A stretch of DNA of 64,000 nt from Gemmobacter caeni (GCF_003054195.1 NZ_QBKP01000002.1:1-64000); one strand, 5' to 3'; positions 48,555 to 57,424 are shown, counted from the first letter of the stretch. Notes: generated from the letters alone by a model not told the origin. Program-made: numbers and translations.

Positions 48555-49391
48555 ATGATCACCGCCCCGCTCAGCACGCCCCGTACCGGGCATCTCCTCT
48601 TCTCCGAGAAGCTCTGCCTCATGGTCCGGGTCAGCAAGGTCTCGCATGACGGGTTCTCCTTCCACGTCCTGAACGGAGCCTGGGACGGGGTGGTCCGCAA
48701 CGGGGAGGTCCTGATCGGGGACCCCTCCTTCGGCTGGGCGGCCCCCCTGAACACGGACGGGGGCGAGACCGGGGAGGCGCCGGACCCCCGTCTGGGCCCG
48801 AGCGACTTCGTCCAGGTCCTCTCCGTGACCCGGCGCGAATATGACGCCTGGTACATGGCTGCGGCGGTCGGGGCCGAAAAGCTGATCAACCGGCCCGTCA
48901 CCGCGGCCCCGGTCCTCACCGAGGGGCCGGACGATGAGGCGGATGAGGAGGAGGAGCGGCCGGACCCGGTCTATGAGGTGACCTTGCGCCTGACCGTCCT
49001 CGGCCAGGGGGAGAGCGCCCGGGAGCTCGAGAACTGGGTCGCGGGGCTCAGCCTCGAGGACCTCGCCCGGGAGCTTGACGAGGGGGAGCTGATCGGCGCC
49101 TCCCAGGTGATCGGCACCTCCGAGGTCCCGCCCGAGGACCTGCGCGCCCGCCTCGAGGAGGTCGGGAATGACGGGTCCTTCTTCGAGCGGGTCGGCGCCG
49201 CGGGCAAGCCGGTCCCGATCGCGACCCGGATCAGCGATCTGCGCGACCAGCAGGGCTGGACCGACGGGAGCATGGAGCACCTCGCCGCCGCCTTCATCCG
49301 GGAGGCGGGGCTGGAGCGGGCGTTCCTCGCCCATCTTGAGCGGCAGGCGGCGATGGAGAACGGGTATTCGGACGAGCCGGAGATCATGTGA
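48555..49391 (+). CDS. hypothetical protein (278 aa)
   Basis: ATG 48555 has AAGGACACG and a TGCGAAAA copy 28 bases before it. The N-terminal 110 residues are beta-rich (SFHVLNGAWDGVVRNGEVLI, then FVQVLSVTRREYDAWYMAAA); an acidic linker (DEADEEEERPD) separates a helical C-terminal half. The function is unknown. Its stop overlaps the start of the ATP-grasp gene. Confidence 0.6.
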   Translation: MITAPLSTPRTGHLLFSEKLCLMVRVSKVSHDGFSFHVLNGAWDGVVRNGEVLIGDPSFGWAAPLNTDGGETGEAPDPRLGPSDFVQVLSVTRREYDAWYMAAAVGAEKLINRPVTAAPVLTEGPDDEADEEEERPDPVYEVTLRLTVLGQGESARELENWVAGLSLEDLARELDEGELIGASQVIGTSEVPPEDLRARLEEVGNDGSFFERVGAAGKPVPIATRISDLRDQQGWTDGSMEHLAAAFIREAGLERAFLAHLERQAAMENGYSDEPEIM

Positions 49392-50323
49392 TGGGCCGGT
49401 GCGTCTATCGGCTCTCGAACACGACCGACCCGGAGGAGCGGCTTGAGGACGCGGTCCTCGCCAAGGCGCTGCATGACGCGCTCGGGCCCGGCCTCACCCT
49501 GCTCGATCCGGAGGCGAAGTTCCCGGAGGGGGGGCTTCATCTCGGCCGGGCGCGCCGGAACGAGCGGATCCCCTCCCCGCTCTCCCCGGACCAGATCCCC
49601 TACTGGGAGGACCCGGCCTTCCTCCGCTTCACGGCACGGGACTGGGGCCATTACGACCTGGAGGGGGCCGAGGAGGCGGTCGCCCGGCTGCACAAGGAGG
49701 GGCGGGACGCGGTGGTGAAGTCCACCCTCGGCGCGAAACACCTGGTGACCGGCGTGCCGCGCGGCACCTCGCTCGGCGAGGCGCTTGACGCGATGGTCTA
49801 CTCCTTCTGTGATCGCCCCCCGTGCCTCCTGGTGCAGGAGCGGGTCGACATGCGCTTCGAGCGCCGGTTCCTCTTCCTCGACGGGGAGCTGCTGACCCAG
49901 TCCGCGGTCGGGTCCCACCTGACCCCGATGAGCCGGGTCTGGGAGGCGGGGGCCGGGGCGGATTTCGAGGACCTGCACCTCGAGACCCCCGGATCGCGCC
50001 GGCTCATCCACAACCCGGCCCTCACCGCACGGATGACCGCGCGGGCGCTCGAGATCGCGGCCGCCTCCGAGCACGCGACCTTCTGCATGGACCTCTGCCT
50101 GATCGGGGAGGATGCGGCCTGCGGGCGGATCGAGCCGATCGAGTGGAACCCGTTCCAGCCGGGTCAGCTCGGCCTCTACGGCTGCGACCCGCGACGGATC
50201 GCGGAGGGGGTTCGGGCGCATCTCGAGGCGAACCCGGACCTCTACCAGGGGGCCCCGACGGCCCCTCCCGAACAACCCGCCCCCGCGGGGGCCGACCTGG
50301 ACTGGACCGATTTCGATGCGTGA
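49391..50323 (+). CDS. ATP-grasp-domain protein (DUF4343-like)
   Basis: A 310-residue protein with an ATP-grasp layout. The N-terminal part is YRLSNTTDPEERLEDAVLAK. The nucleotide-binding lysine strand is DAVVKSTLGAKH (about 100-112), the central strand LLVQERVDMRFERRFLF, and the metal site PIEWNPF (Glu251, Asn253). ATP-grasp enzymes join an acid to an amine or thiol through an acyl-phosphate. The gene at 53935 has the same N-terminal block but a weaker active site. The product is unknown; a peptide-like or nucleotide conjugate is typical for the fold. Confidence 0.7.
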   Translation: MGRCVYRLSNTTDPEERLEDAVLAKALHDALGPGLTLLDPEAKFPEGGLHLGRARRNERIPSPLSPDQIPYWEDPAFLRFTARDWGHYDLEGAEEAVARLHKEGRDAVVKSTLGAKHLVTGVPRGTSLGEALDAMVYSFCDRPPCLLVQERVDMRFERRFLFLDGELLTQSAVGSHLTPMSRVWEAGAGADFEDLHLETPGSRRLIHNPALTARMTARALEIAAASEHATFCMDLCLIGEDAACGRIEPIEWNPFQPGQLGLYGCDPRRIAEGVRAHLEANPDLYQGAPTAPPEQPAPAGADLDWTDFDA

Positions 50324-50333
50324 ACGGGGACGG

Positions 50334-51032
50334 ATGACGACGGGACGGCTCGCCGGGATGATCGAGAACGAGGGGGTCCCGCTCTGGGAGCTCGACCAGG
50401 CGTTCTGGGCGCGTGAGCGCGGGGTGGATTACCCGCTCACCCATTATGATCTCGAGACCTGGGAGGAGAGCGTCCGGGAGGGGGACCCGGCGGCCCGGGC
50501 AGTCAGCGATACCGGCGACCTCCTCCGGCTGATCGAGGACCGCTATCCAGGGCACCGGCTGGACCTGCGCGCCGAGGGCGGGCGGGCACGCATCTCCCTT
50601 CTGATCACGGAGACCCGGGACGGGAAGCTCCCGATCGGGGTGGCGGGGGAGTACCAGGGGGAGGCGCCCCCGTCCCGGCTCGGGCGCGCGATCGCGCTGG
50701 CCACGGTCCGGGCGGACGGGCTGGCCCGGGGCCTCGATCTGCGCCTCAAAGCGGTCGCGGGGCTCGCGAAGCGGGCCCCGCCCTACGCGGACTGGCCGGT
50801 GGAGGAGATCTCCACCGGCCGCTGGGGCGCGGTGCATCACGGGCTCCGGCTCCTCTGCGCGACCGCGAACAGCCCGGAGGGGGCCGCGCGCCACGCCACG
50901 ATGAACCACAAGGGGGATTACGGGCTCCTCCTCTGCCGCGAGCGGTATGAGACGCTCGCCCCCCAGGCTGGCCTCCCAGATCAACCGGCCCGGACTCTCG
51001 CGCAGGACGACTCTGGCGGACCAGAATTTTAA
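50334..51032 (+). CDS. hypothetical protein (232 aa)
   Basis: Follows the ATP-grasp gene by ten bases, with GGGGACGG before ATG 50334. The sequence is alpha/beta with PIGVAGEYQGEAPPSRLGRA and TGRWGAVHHGLRLLCATAN; LSLRLK-type helices occur in the middle. No family recognised. Close linkage suggests that it works with the ATP-grasp protein. It ends DSGGPEF. Confidence 0.6.
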   Translation: MTTGRLAGMIENEGVPLWELDQAFWARERGVDYPLTHYDLETWEESVREGDPAARAVSDTGDLLRLIEDRYPGHRLDLRAEGGRARISLLITETRDGKLPIGVAGEYQGEAPPSRLGRAIALATVRADGLARGLDLRLKAVAGLAKRAPPYADWPVEEISTGRWGAVHHGLRLLCATANSPEGAARHATMNHKGDYGLLLCRERYETLAPQAGLPDQPARTLAQDDSGGPEF

Positions 51033-51045
51033 GAAGGAAACCTAC

Positions 51046-52188
51046 ATGTCAGATTGGATTGATAGCCTGGCCTATGAAGGGCACACCCTCGATCCTCATG
51101 AGAGACTGGAACGGTCGGAACGACTCTCCCTGCGTATCAGGATGATCTGGCATCGGATGGGACCGGGGTACCCCCTGACAACACGGCAGATCGCAACTTT
51201 GCTCCCGAAAGACCTGGCCAAAAGGTTCGATGATCGGACTCACCTCTACAAGAGCATCTCCGCCCTGATGCGGCACGCGGTCAATCGCGGGGAGTTCATC
51301 GGACAGGACGGGGAGTACGAGAAGCTTGCGGAAGTCCGCCCCCCGGCGGCCGGAATCCCGAAAAAGGACCGGACCGCCTGGATGTACCGGGTCGTGGACC
51401 GGTGCATGTGCGAGGGTGTCCTGGACCCGGATCAGATCCGCAACGAGGTCCCGCCCGCCCTGAACCGGGCCTACAGGACCCCGGAGGCGGTCACAGGGGC
51501 TATCTTGGAGGTCCAACGGCGGATCTTCTGCGCGGATACAGGGTCCTATCAGGCCTCCGCGATGGAGGTCCTGGGGATCCCCACGCAACATAGCCTCACC
51601 GGATATGAGGTCCAGGAGATCCTGAGAGCGATCAGGCGCGGCGAGATCGAGATCGATCGGGGCTTAGCGGATCAATTCCGGTTGCGGATTGAGTTCTACC
51701 CGGGCGGGGATTTCGACCCGTCCGAGGTCAGTTTCATAGAGAATCTCGGCAGCCATGAGGCCGCCCAGATCGCCTATCTGGAAGCGCGGGACGCGTCCGG
51801 ACTCGACCTGCGCCGGTTCCTGCCCGGGGAGGTGTTCGACCACACCGGGGAGCACGTGGCCCGGATCTCCTATGACGGCCGGCTCTGGGCGCCGGACCCG
51901 CTCACCACGGGCGGCACCCCGCTCGCCGAGGCCCCGGTGAGGCGGGATCCGGAGGACGTGCTCGTATGGATGGTCGGGACCCGCGACTCCGTCCTTCAGG
52001 ACGCCTACACGGCCGGCCCGGACAACGCCCCGGACCTGCTGAAGCTCGCGATGCGGGAGGGGGAGATCCTGATCGGGAAGGACCGCCGCGGCGAGGTCCG
52101 GGTGGTCCGGGAGATGGGCCCGGACGGCTGCGTCGACCTGCCCGGCGGGCTTGACGCCCTGCGCGCGGACGACGCCCCGGAGCCCTGA
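51046..52188 (+). CDS. hypothetical protein with helix-turn-helix-like N terminus (380 aa)
   Basis: The N-terminal 90 residues look like a winged-helix: LTTRQIATLLPKDLAKRFDD, then YKSISALMRHAVNRGEFIG. In the middle EVFDHTGEHVARISYDGRLW and near the end REGEILIGKDRRGEVRVVRE are short beta repeats. The first half is less GC-rich than the second, which suggests a fusion of two pieces. ATG 51046 has AAGAAGGAAACC. It could be a regulator of the operon. It ends ADDAPEP-stop. Confidence 0.6.
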   Translation: MSDWIDSLAYEGHTLDPHERLERSERLSLRIRMIWHRMGPGYPLTTRQIATLLPKDLAKRFDDRTHLYKSISALMRHAVNRGEFIGQDGEYEKLAEVRPPAAGIPKKDRTAWMYRVVDRCMCEGVLDPDQIRNEVPPALNRAYRTPEAVTGAILEVQRRIFCADTGSYQASAMEVLGIPTQHSLTGYEVQEILRAIRRGEIEIDRGLADQFRLRIEFYPGGDFDPSEVSFIENLGSHEAAQIAYLEARDASGLDLRRFLPGEVFDHTGEHVARISYDGRLWAPDPLTTGGTPLAEAPVRRDPEDVLVWMVGTRDSVLQDAYTAGPDNAPDLLKLAMREGEILIGKDRRGEVRVVREMGPDGCVDLPGGLDALRADDAPEP

Positions 52189-52206
52189 CCGATCGGGGCG
52201 CTCCGC

Positions 52207-52230
52207 TTTTTCGCGCACGCCCCCTAATCT
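52207..52230 (+). promoter_or_regulatory. candidate promoter, TTTTTCG-N11-TAATCT
   Basis: TTTTTCG (52207-52213), 11 bases, TAATCT (52225-52230), 25 bases before ATG 52255. It would restart transcription inside the long run of genes. Confidence 0.4.
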
Positions 52231-52254
52231 GACGCGGCAACCCGGAGGCCCCGC

Positions 52255-52665
52255 ATGGCGACCTATCTCCTCTTCCAGCTCCACCCGCAACCGGGTCAGG
52301 CCCTCGACGCGGTGTTCGACGCCCGCTTCGGCCGGGTCGGCCCCGCCCTGAGGATGGGGCTCTACCGCCCGGTGGCCCGGCTCGAGGCGACGGACCTGGA
52401 GGACCTGTTCACCCGCACGAACAGTATCCACGGGCCCTGGTACGCCGCGGAGGGGATCGACCTCCTCGTCGAGGGGGGCGCCCCCTCCACCTCCGTCGGG
52501 GACGTCGCGATCGACCTGGGTCGGGGCCGGGCCTGGTCCTGCGGGGCCGTCGGCTGGGAGCCGGTCGCGAGCGATCTCTGCGCGGAGCTGTTCCGGATCG
52601 CCGGGGTCGCGCCGGGGGGCGGCTGGCCTGAGGCGCCGCGCGCTGAAGAAGGGCCTGAGCTTTAA
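52255..52665 (+). CDS. conserved hypothetical protein (136 aa)
   Basis: Starts MATYLLFQLHPQPGQALDAV, then FGRVGPALRMGLYRPVARLE, then LEDLFTRTNSIHGPWY. The combination 'FGR-~PA--~G-Y--VA', 'DLE--F--TNsi--pW' is a conserved phage or plasmid unknown I have a sense of but cannot name. The protein is probably small and soluble. It has GGAGGCCCC before its ATG. It ends EEGPEL. Confidence 0.6.
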   Translation: MATYLLFQLHPQPGQALDAVFDARFGRVGPALRMGLYRPVARLEATDLEDLFTRTNSIHGPWYAAEGIDLLVEGGAPSTSVGDVAIDLGRGRAWSCGAVGWEPVASDLCAELFRIAGVAPGGGWPEAPRAEEGPEL

Positions 52666-52666
52666 G

Positions 52667-53152
52667 ATGAATCATGACCTCCTCAAGACCTATGATGATC
52701 GGTACGCCAAGGCCCGCGCCCGGGTCGCCGAGGCGCTGTCCGGGACGGATGACCGACCCTCCGGGGTGCTCCTGCGCTGGATCCGGGACGGCGGCGTCAA
52801 CCCCTACGGGGTTTTCTCTCGCCACAGGGAGGCGGACCAGCTCCGCTCCGCGGAGGGGGCGGCGGCGCTCCTCGACCGGATCGACCGGGCGTTCCGGGAC
52901 GGGGAGGTCTGCTTCCCGGAGACGGAGACGCACGGGCCCTACGTCCATCTCGGCTCGAACGCACGGGACCCGGAGACGCCCGCGCTCTTCCTCGCGGAGA
53001 TCCGGGCCAACGGGCACGGGGAGGAGGTGGTCGAGGGGCACCGGGTGACCGGGTTCTGTCCTGACCTCGACGCCTTCATCGCCGCCTTCGAGGCGCGGGA
53101 GCGGGCGTATGAGGCCCTGTACCGTGAGCTCCTCGAGGACCCGGAGCCGTGA
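52667..53152 (+). CDS. hypothetical protein (161 aa)
   Basis: A helical acidic protein immediately after the preceding gene. It contains ARVAEALSGTDDRPSGVLLR, then HREADQLRSAEGAAALLDRI and AFIAAFEARERAYEALYREL. There is no recognised family. The end ELLEDPEP-stop is a model case of the acidic proline tail. Confidence 0.6.
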   Translation: MNHDLLKTYDDRYAKARARVAEALSGTDDRPSGVLLRWIRDGGVNPYGVFSRHREADQLRSAEGAAALLDRIDRAFRDGEVCFPETETHGPYVHLGSNARDPETPALFLAEIRANGHGEEVVEGHRVTGFCPDLDAFIAAFEARERAYEALYRELLEDPEP

Positions 53153-53182
53153 CCACCGCCCAGATGAGAAGGGAACACCCCC

Positions 53183-53938
53183 ATGGCCGATGATATCGCC
53201 GCCCGCAAGGCGCTGCTCGACCGGATCTCCGACGAGACGGGCGCCGGCAAATACGCGGGTCCGGGCCTGCTCCTCTTCTGCCCGGATGACCCCACCACGC
53301 GGGGCCTCGCCATCGCTGGCGGGGCCGCCTCCGTCACCCGGCCGGACCGGGACGACGGCCCGGACCGCGAGGCGCTCGTCAGGTCAGGGATCCTCCGGAT
53401 CCTGGGGCTCGGCGGACGGGTCACCGCCACGCTCGGACGCGTCCCGGAGGGGGCGCGCCTGCCCGAGGGGGCGGTCTGCGCCTTTCATCCGGGCTGCCCG
53501 ACGGAGGGTCCGCTGCGGGAGGCGGCCGAGGCCTGGGTCGCGCGCGCCTCCGCGGACCCGGTCCGGGTACCGACCCTGCACCTGTTCGGCTCCCGCGCCG
53601 ACTACGACCGCGCCGTCAGAGAGGGGGTCCTCTCCGCCGAGGTCCCGATGACGGGCGATTTCGACCTGGTCCACAATGACGCGAACGGTCAGACCAGGGC
53701 CCTGGTCCGGGACATCGCCCGCCTCTCCGAGATCGAGGGGGACCGGGCGATCATCGACAACGCGATCCTCTGTCTGAGCCTGAGCTTCTTCGTCGACGGT
53801 GTCCCCTCGCCGGTGATCGAGATCCACGGGACCCTGCGGGAGCACACCGAGCGCAAGATCGCCGAGCTCGACCTGGAGATGACCCATGTGATCCGCCGCC
53901 GCCCCGGCGCCGCGCCGGAGGAGGGGCCGTCCCCATGA
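53183..53938 (+). CDS. hypothetical protein (251 aa)
   Basis: An alpha/beta protein with GAAGGGAACACC before its ATG. The N-terminal 80 residues (SDETGAGKYAGPGLLLFCPD) are followed by VPTLHLFGSRADYDRAVREG and a C-terminal helix-strand part. No family recognised. It overlaps the second ATP-grasp-like gene by four bases (CCATGA). It ends EEGPSP-stop. Confidence 0.6.
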   Translation: MADDIAARKALLDRISDETGAGKYAGPGLLLFCPDDPTTRGLAIAGGAASVTRPDRDDGPDREALVRSGILRILGLGGRVTATLGRVPEGARLPEGAVCAFHPGCPTEGPLREAAEAWVARASADPVRVPTLHLFGSRADYDRAVREGVLSAEVPMTGDFDLVHNDANGQTRALVRDIARLSEIEGDRAIIDNAILCLSLSFFVDGVPSPVIEIHGTLREHTERKIAELDLEMTHVIRRRPGAAPEEGPSP

Positions 53939-54786
53939 CCCGGATCACCTACCTGCTGAGCAACGAGACGGAGCCGGACGTCCGGCTCTCGGACGCGCTC
54001 CTTTACGCCGCGCTGAAGGAGCGGCTCGGCGACCGGCTTGAGCCGGTCGACTGGGGGCGGCACCGGCCCGACCGGGGCCCGGCCTGGGGCCGCGATCCGT
54101 TCCGGTCCCTCGCCGCCCGGACCGGCCTGATCGTTGCGGCCTATGAGGAGCCGGCCGTTCTGGACACGCTCGGGGCGCGCATCCTGCCCCGACACGCGGT
54201 CCAGGCGGAGATGGACCGGATCGCCGGGACCGGGTTCGGGGCGAGCCTGCGCAACATGCGGGACCCGGAGCGCCTCGTCCGGCACGGCGCGCGCGGGGAC
54301 CGGTTCGCCCAGCACGAGAGCGCGATCGGGTCGGACCGGTACGAGCACCCGGTCCTGGTCTGCCCGAACCGGGACCTGGCCTTCGTTCGGCGCCTCCTGA
54401 TCGTCGCGGGCGGGGTGGCGGCCGAGACCCCCTACCGGTTCTGTTCGGAGACCCCGACCGATCTGCTCAAGCCGGGTGCCGCCCTGATGCAGGCGGAAGA
54501 TTTCATGTCCCCGCTCACCGAAGAGGACCCGGTCTGGCGGGACCTGCAACGTCAGGCGGCGGACGCGCTGCTCGCGCGTTTCCCGCTCCGGTCCGGCGCG
54601 ATCGACGTGGGCCTCCGGATCACCGCGGACGGGGAGGTGACCCCGCACGTCCAGGAGGTGATCGCGGCCCCGCCCGGCGCGTTCGACACGTTTTACGCCG
54701 ATGTCCGCGCTTACGCGGGGGCGATTTCCGAGAACCTCGCGATCCTGGAGCCTTCGCTCGGGGACGCGGAGGGGCCTGAACCATGA
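53935..54786 (+). CDS. degenerate ATP-grasp-like paralogue of the gene at 49391
   Basis: The N terminus YLLSNETEPDVRLSDALLYA, then AALKERLG, lines up with YRLSNTTDPEERLEDAVLAK, then KALHDALG, of the protein at 49391. The C-terminal part (PLRSGAIDVGLRITADGEVT, then HVQEVIAAP) is where ATP-grasp enzymes place their metal ligands, but the E-x-N motif is replaced by Q-E-V. No clear nucleotide lysine strand is visible. It may be an inactive or specialised partner that binds the same substrate. It overlaps both neighbours. Confidence 0.5.
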   Translation: MTRITYLLSNETEPDVRLSDALLYAALKERLGDRLEPVDWGRHRPDRGPAWGRDPFRSLAARTGLIVAAYEEPAVLDTLGARILPRHAVQAEMDRIAGTGFGASLRNMRDPERLVRHGARGDRFAQHESAIGSDRYEHPVLVCPNRDLAFVRRLLIVAGGVAAETPYRFCSETPTDLLKPGAALMQAEDFMSPLTEEDPVWRDLQRQAADALLARFPLRSGAIDVGLRITADGEVTPHVQEVIAAPPGAFDTFYADVRAYAGAISENLAILEPSLGDAEGPEP

Positions 54787-55544
54787 CCCCCGCCTCCGCC
54801 CTTCTCAGCGCCGTCGAGGCGCGCTGGGGCGCGCCGGGCCCGTCCGGGAGGACCCCCCTCCTGATCGACGGGGTCCGGGTCGGGGAGATCGCGCTCGGCG
54901 CCGGGCTTCCGGACACCGTCCGGATCGCGACCATCTTCGTCGAGGAGCGGTACCGGGGGCACGGGGTCGGCACCCGCCTCCTGCGGGAGCTCGGGGACCT
55001 GGCGGACGCGGCCGGCTGCGCCCTCACCCTCGAGGCCTTCGTCCGCCCGGACCGGGCGGACGGGGGCCTGCCGGGCCTCTACGCCCGGCTCGGCTTCGTG
55101 GCGGAGCACGGCCCCTGCGAGCAGGGATATCTGGAGATGGTGCGCAGGCCCCTGCCCGCCCCGGATCCGGATGACTATGCGGAGCCGGATCACCGCCGGA
55201 TCGTCGCGGATCTGATCGCCGGGATGGCGGTCTTCGCAGCAAGCCTGCCGCTCACCGCCGCGCTGCGCCCCTACCGGAACGCCTACGCGCCGGAGCTGGC
55301 CTACCCGGCCCTGGTCCTCACGGACCTGTTCGCGGATCGGCCCGGCCAGGGGGCCGGCTCCGCCTATCTGGCCGAGCTGTCCCGGCGCTGCGACGCGGCC
55401 GGGCTCACCCTCTACACGGACGCGCAGGATGAGCGGTCCCGGGACTTCTACCTCGCCCGCGGGTTCGAGCGGACCACCGGGCGGCGCGATCATCAGCTGG
55501 CGCGCTGGGCGCCCGAACCAAACGAGGAGGACCCTTCCCCATGA
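54783..55544 (+). CDS. tandem GNAT acetyltransferase (two domains)
   Basis: Two GNAT folds in one 253-residue chain. The first has IFVEERYRGHGVGTRLLREL with the acetyl-CoA loop at residues 58-64, then the GLYARLGFV motif. The second (from about 145) has LTDLFADRPGQGAGSAYLAE with its loop at 186-193, then SRDFYLARGFERT. The first loop (RGHGVGT) is canonical; the second (RPGQGAG) is also good. Tandem GNATs often have one catalytic and one structural half. Its place after the ATP-grasp genes suggests a joint modification pathway. Confidence 0.8.
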   Translation: MTPASALLSAVEARWGAPGPSGRTPLLIDGVRVGEIALGAGLPDTVRIATIFVEERYRGHGVGTRLLRELGDLADAAGCALTLEAFVRPDRADGGLPGLYARLGFVAEHGPCEQGYLEMVRRPLPAPDPDDYAEPDHRRIVADLIAGMAVFAASLPLTAALRPYRNAYAPELAYPALVLTDLFADRPGQGAGSAYLAELSRRCDAAGLTLYTDAQDERSRDFYLARGFERTTGRRDHQLARWAPEPNEEDPSP

Positions 55545-55933
55545 GATGCGAAAACTGGGAGGACGGCCTGTTCACGGTCGAGGACCCGGACGGGACAGAG
55601 CGGCCGCTCCGCTCCCTCCTGTGGTATGACGGGCCGATGATCTTCACCCTGCCCCATGAGGGGGCGGACCGGCTCTTCACCTGCGGCGGCGAGACGGAGG
55701 AGGGGATGATCTATTTCGGCGCCTCCCCGGCCCCGGACCTGGTCGACCGGCTCTGCCGCAACGAGGCCCCGCTCATCGACGGGTACCGGACCGGGCCGTT
55801 CTTCCGGCTCGTCTGGGGGGACGGCGCGCCCGGGCCGACGGGGATCACCGAGATCGACGCCTTCCCGGCGGAGATGCTGCCGGACCCGGAGGTCCGTCTG
55901 GTCTACGAAGGGGCGGAGACGCCCAGTCCTTAA
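55541..55933 (+). CDS. hypothetical protein (130 aa)
   Basis: Last gene of the long run. It starts MRCENWEDGLFTVEDPDG; codons 3-5 (TGC GAA AAC) form a TGCGAAAA motif. The body is beta-rich with several aromatic strands (SLLWYDGPMIFTLPHEG, then TGPFFRLVWGDG). The same C-E-N opening occurs in the gene at 39415. No known family. It ends GAETPSP-stop. Confidence 0.6.
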   Translation: MRCENWEDGLFTVEDPDGTERPLRSLLWYDGPMIFTLPHEGADRLFTCGGETEEGMIYFGASPAPDLVDRLCRNEAPLIDGYRTGPFFRLVWGDGAPGPTGITEIDAFPAEMLPDPEVRLVYEGAETPSP

Positions 55934-56005
55934 TGTTGATTGAGGCCAACATTTCTTGTGCTTTCATCCGAATTCCACTAAATGTGGATCCTAGTAAACA
56001 TTTAG
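55932..56005. repeat. two inverted repeats, operator candidates
   Basis: AATGTTG-N8-CAACATT (55932-55953) and CTAAATGT-N12-ACATTTAG (55978-56005) lie in the AT-rich gap before the HipB-like regulator at 56012. The second ends six bases before the start codon region, so binding there would block the gene's own translation or transcription start, as expected for autoregulation. Confidence 0.65.
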
Positions 56006-56011
56006 GTCAAT

Positions 56012-56329
56012 ATGCGCCCCGACATCATCCTGACCCCGTCAGATCTCGCCCATGTACTGAAACGCCGTCGCAAGGAGTTCGGGGTCCGGCAGGAGGAGCT
56101 TGCGGGGCTTTTTGCCTTGAGCCGCTTTACGGTGATCGCAGCGGAGTCCGGTGAGGGGGACCCGAAGCTGTCGACGGTCCTGAAGCTGGTGGAAGCGCTT
56201 GGTCTCCGGCTTGTTGCGATTCCAAACGTGGTGGCGGACCGGCTCGTGCTGCCGGACCCACCTCCCCCCCCGCCTGACCATGTCGATGTCGATGATGCGG
56301 ACTGGGAGATCGGAGAGGGGCCCCAATGA
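56012..56329 (+). CDS. HipB-like Xre-family regulator
   Basis: A 105-residue protein with a helix-turn-helix of the Xre/HipB type at residues 15-65: LKRRRKEFGVRQEELAGLFA, then LSRFTVIAAESGEGDPKLST, then LKLVEALGLRLVAIP. A proline run (PPPPPP) and an acidic tail follow. HipB-like proteins repress their own operons and often neutralise a toxin. Here the next gene (overlapping by four bases) is not a HipA kinase. The only HipA in the window (30379) lacks a partner and is 25 kb away. The two palindromes upstream are its likely binding sites. Confidence 0.8.
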   Translation: MRPDIILTPSDLAHVLKRRRKEFGVRQEELAGLFALSRFTVIAAESGEGDPKLSTVLKLVEALGLRLVAIPNVVADRLVLPDPPPPPPDHVDVDDADWEIGEGPQ

Positions 56330-57408
56330 ACGATCCTCTCCACGCCTTCGAGACAACGATCCCGACCGAACTTCAGGAGGACCTCCTGCAACGGATCGAG
56401 GAATGCGCCTGGGGGTTCACGACCGACCCGGAGATCGAGATCACGGATGTCGAAAAAAGGAACGTGCTCAACATCGAATATACCGGGGTGGTTCAGCTTA
56501 TGGGTCAGGAGCACCGGTTCCACATCAGGAGCGGGGACGCGGCCGGCACCGAGATCCTCTCCTGGAACGGGGAGACGGACATTGACCGGGAACCGGGTCC
56601 GGTGATGATCCTCGCCCCCCTGCACCGGCGCGCGTCTGAGGCGATCTTCCAGGGCCGGGCGGCCGAGCTCCTGCGGAACTGGGATGAGGCGCTCGACCCG
56701 AGCACGGCAACCGGGAAGCGTCTCTCGCGCCTCTTCGCGGCGGCCTCCTATGACGCGTTCTTCGCCCCAGGGACCGGCGCGTCCCGCTCACATCACGAGG
56801 CAGCCCGTGAGGCGGGCTACGAGATCCAGGAGGCGGCGGACGCGACCCGGATCCGGCGCGACCTCCTTTTTGCTGCGCACCCGATCGCGCCCCTGATCAC
56901 GGATCAGACCCCGCTCGAGGCGCTCAGGTCCTGGGACGCCGCCCTGGACGCCTCCACGGTGATCGGCCACCTGGCGCTGCTCCGGCGCGCCCAGATCCTT
57001 GATGAGACGGCGATGCGCGGCGCCTCGGCCCCGAACACGGAGGGGGCGGCGCGGATGCGGGAGCTGGGGTTCGCCTTCACCTCCCCGGGGGAGGCGCTCA
57101 GGCTCCGCGTCCGGCTCACCCGATCCCTCCTCTCCCTGGACCCGATCGACGGGTTCGACCCGGCGACCCTGCCGGAGAACCCGATCGCGGCCCTGTTCAA
57201 CCGGCTCGACCCCGCGCTCGCGCCGGACGTCCGGGTCAGGCCGGAGGTCGAGGCGCCCAAACTCCTCGACGCGATCGCGGAGCGGATGGCGCGGGACCGG
57301 AGCATGACCCTGCCGGACTGGGCGGAGGGGCGGACCGCGGAGATCGGGCTCCGGGTCCGGAACCGGGCGGAACCGGCGCGGGAAAGCGACCCGTCCCCCT
57401 CCCTCTAG
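56326..57408 (+). CDS. hypothetical protein with internal repeats (360 aa)
   Basis: The middle shows two similar units, LLRNWDEALDPSTATGKRLS (about residue 117) and ALRSWDAALDASTVIGHLAL (about 199). Each is followed by a helix with a basic doublet (RIRRDLLFAAHP; RLRVRLTRSLLS), so the protein probably arose by duplication. The N-terminal 90 residues form a separate alpha/beta region. It is coupled to the HipB-like regulator, so it could be the regulated effector. No known toxin motif is present. It ends ESDPSPSL. Confidence 0.6.
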   Translation: MNDPLHAFETTIPTELQEDLLQRIEECAWGFTTDPEIEITDVEKRNVLNIEYTGVVQLMGQEHRFHIRSGDAAGTEILSWNGETDIDREPGPVMILAPLHRRASEAIFQGRAAELLRNWDEALDPSTATGKRLSRLFAAASYDAFFAPGTGASRSHHEAAREAGYEIQEAADATRIRRDLLFAAHPIAPLITDQTPLEALRSWDAALDASTVIGHLALLRRAQILDETAMRGASAPNTEGAARMRELGFAFTSPGEALRLRVRLTRSLLSLDPIDGFDPATLPENPIAALFNRLDPALAPDVRVRPEVEAPKLLDAIAERMARDRSMTLPDWAEGRTAEIGLRVRNRAEPARESDPSPSL

Positions 57409-57424
57409 GCGCGAAACCTTTCCG

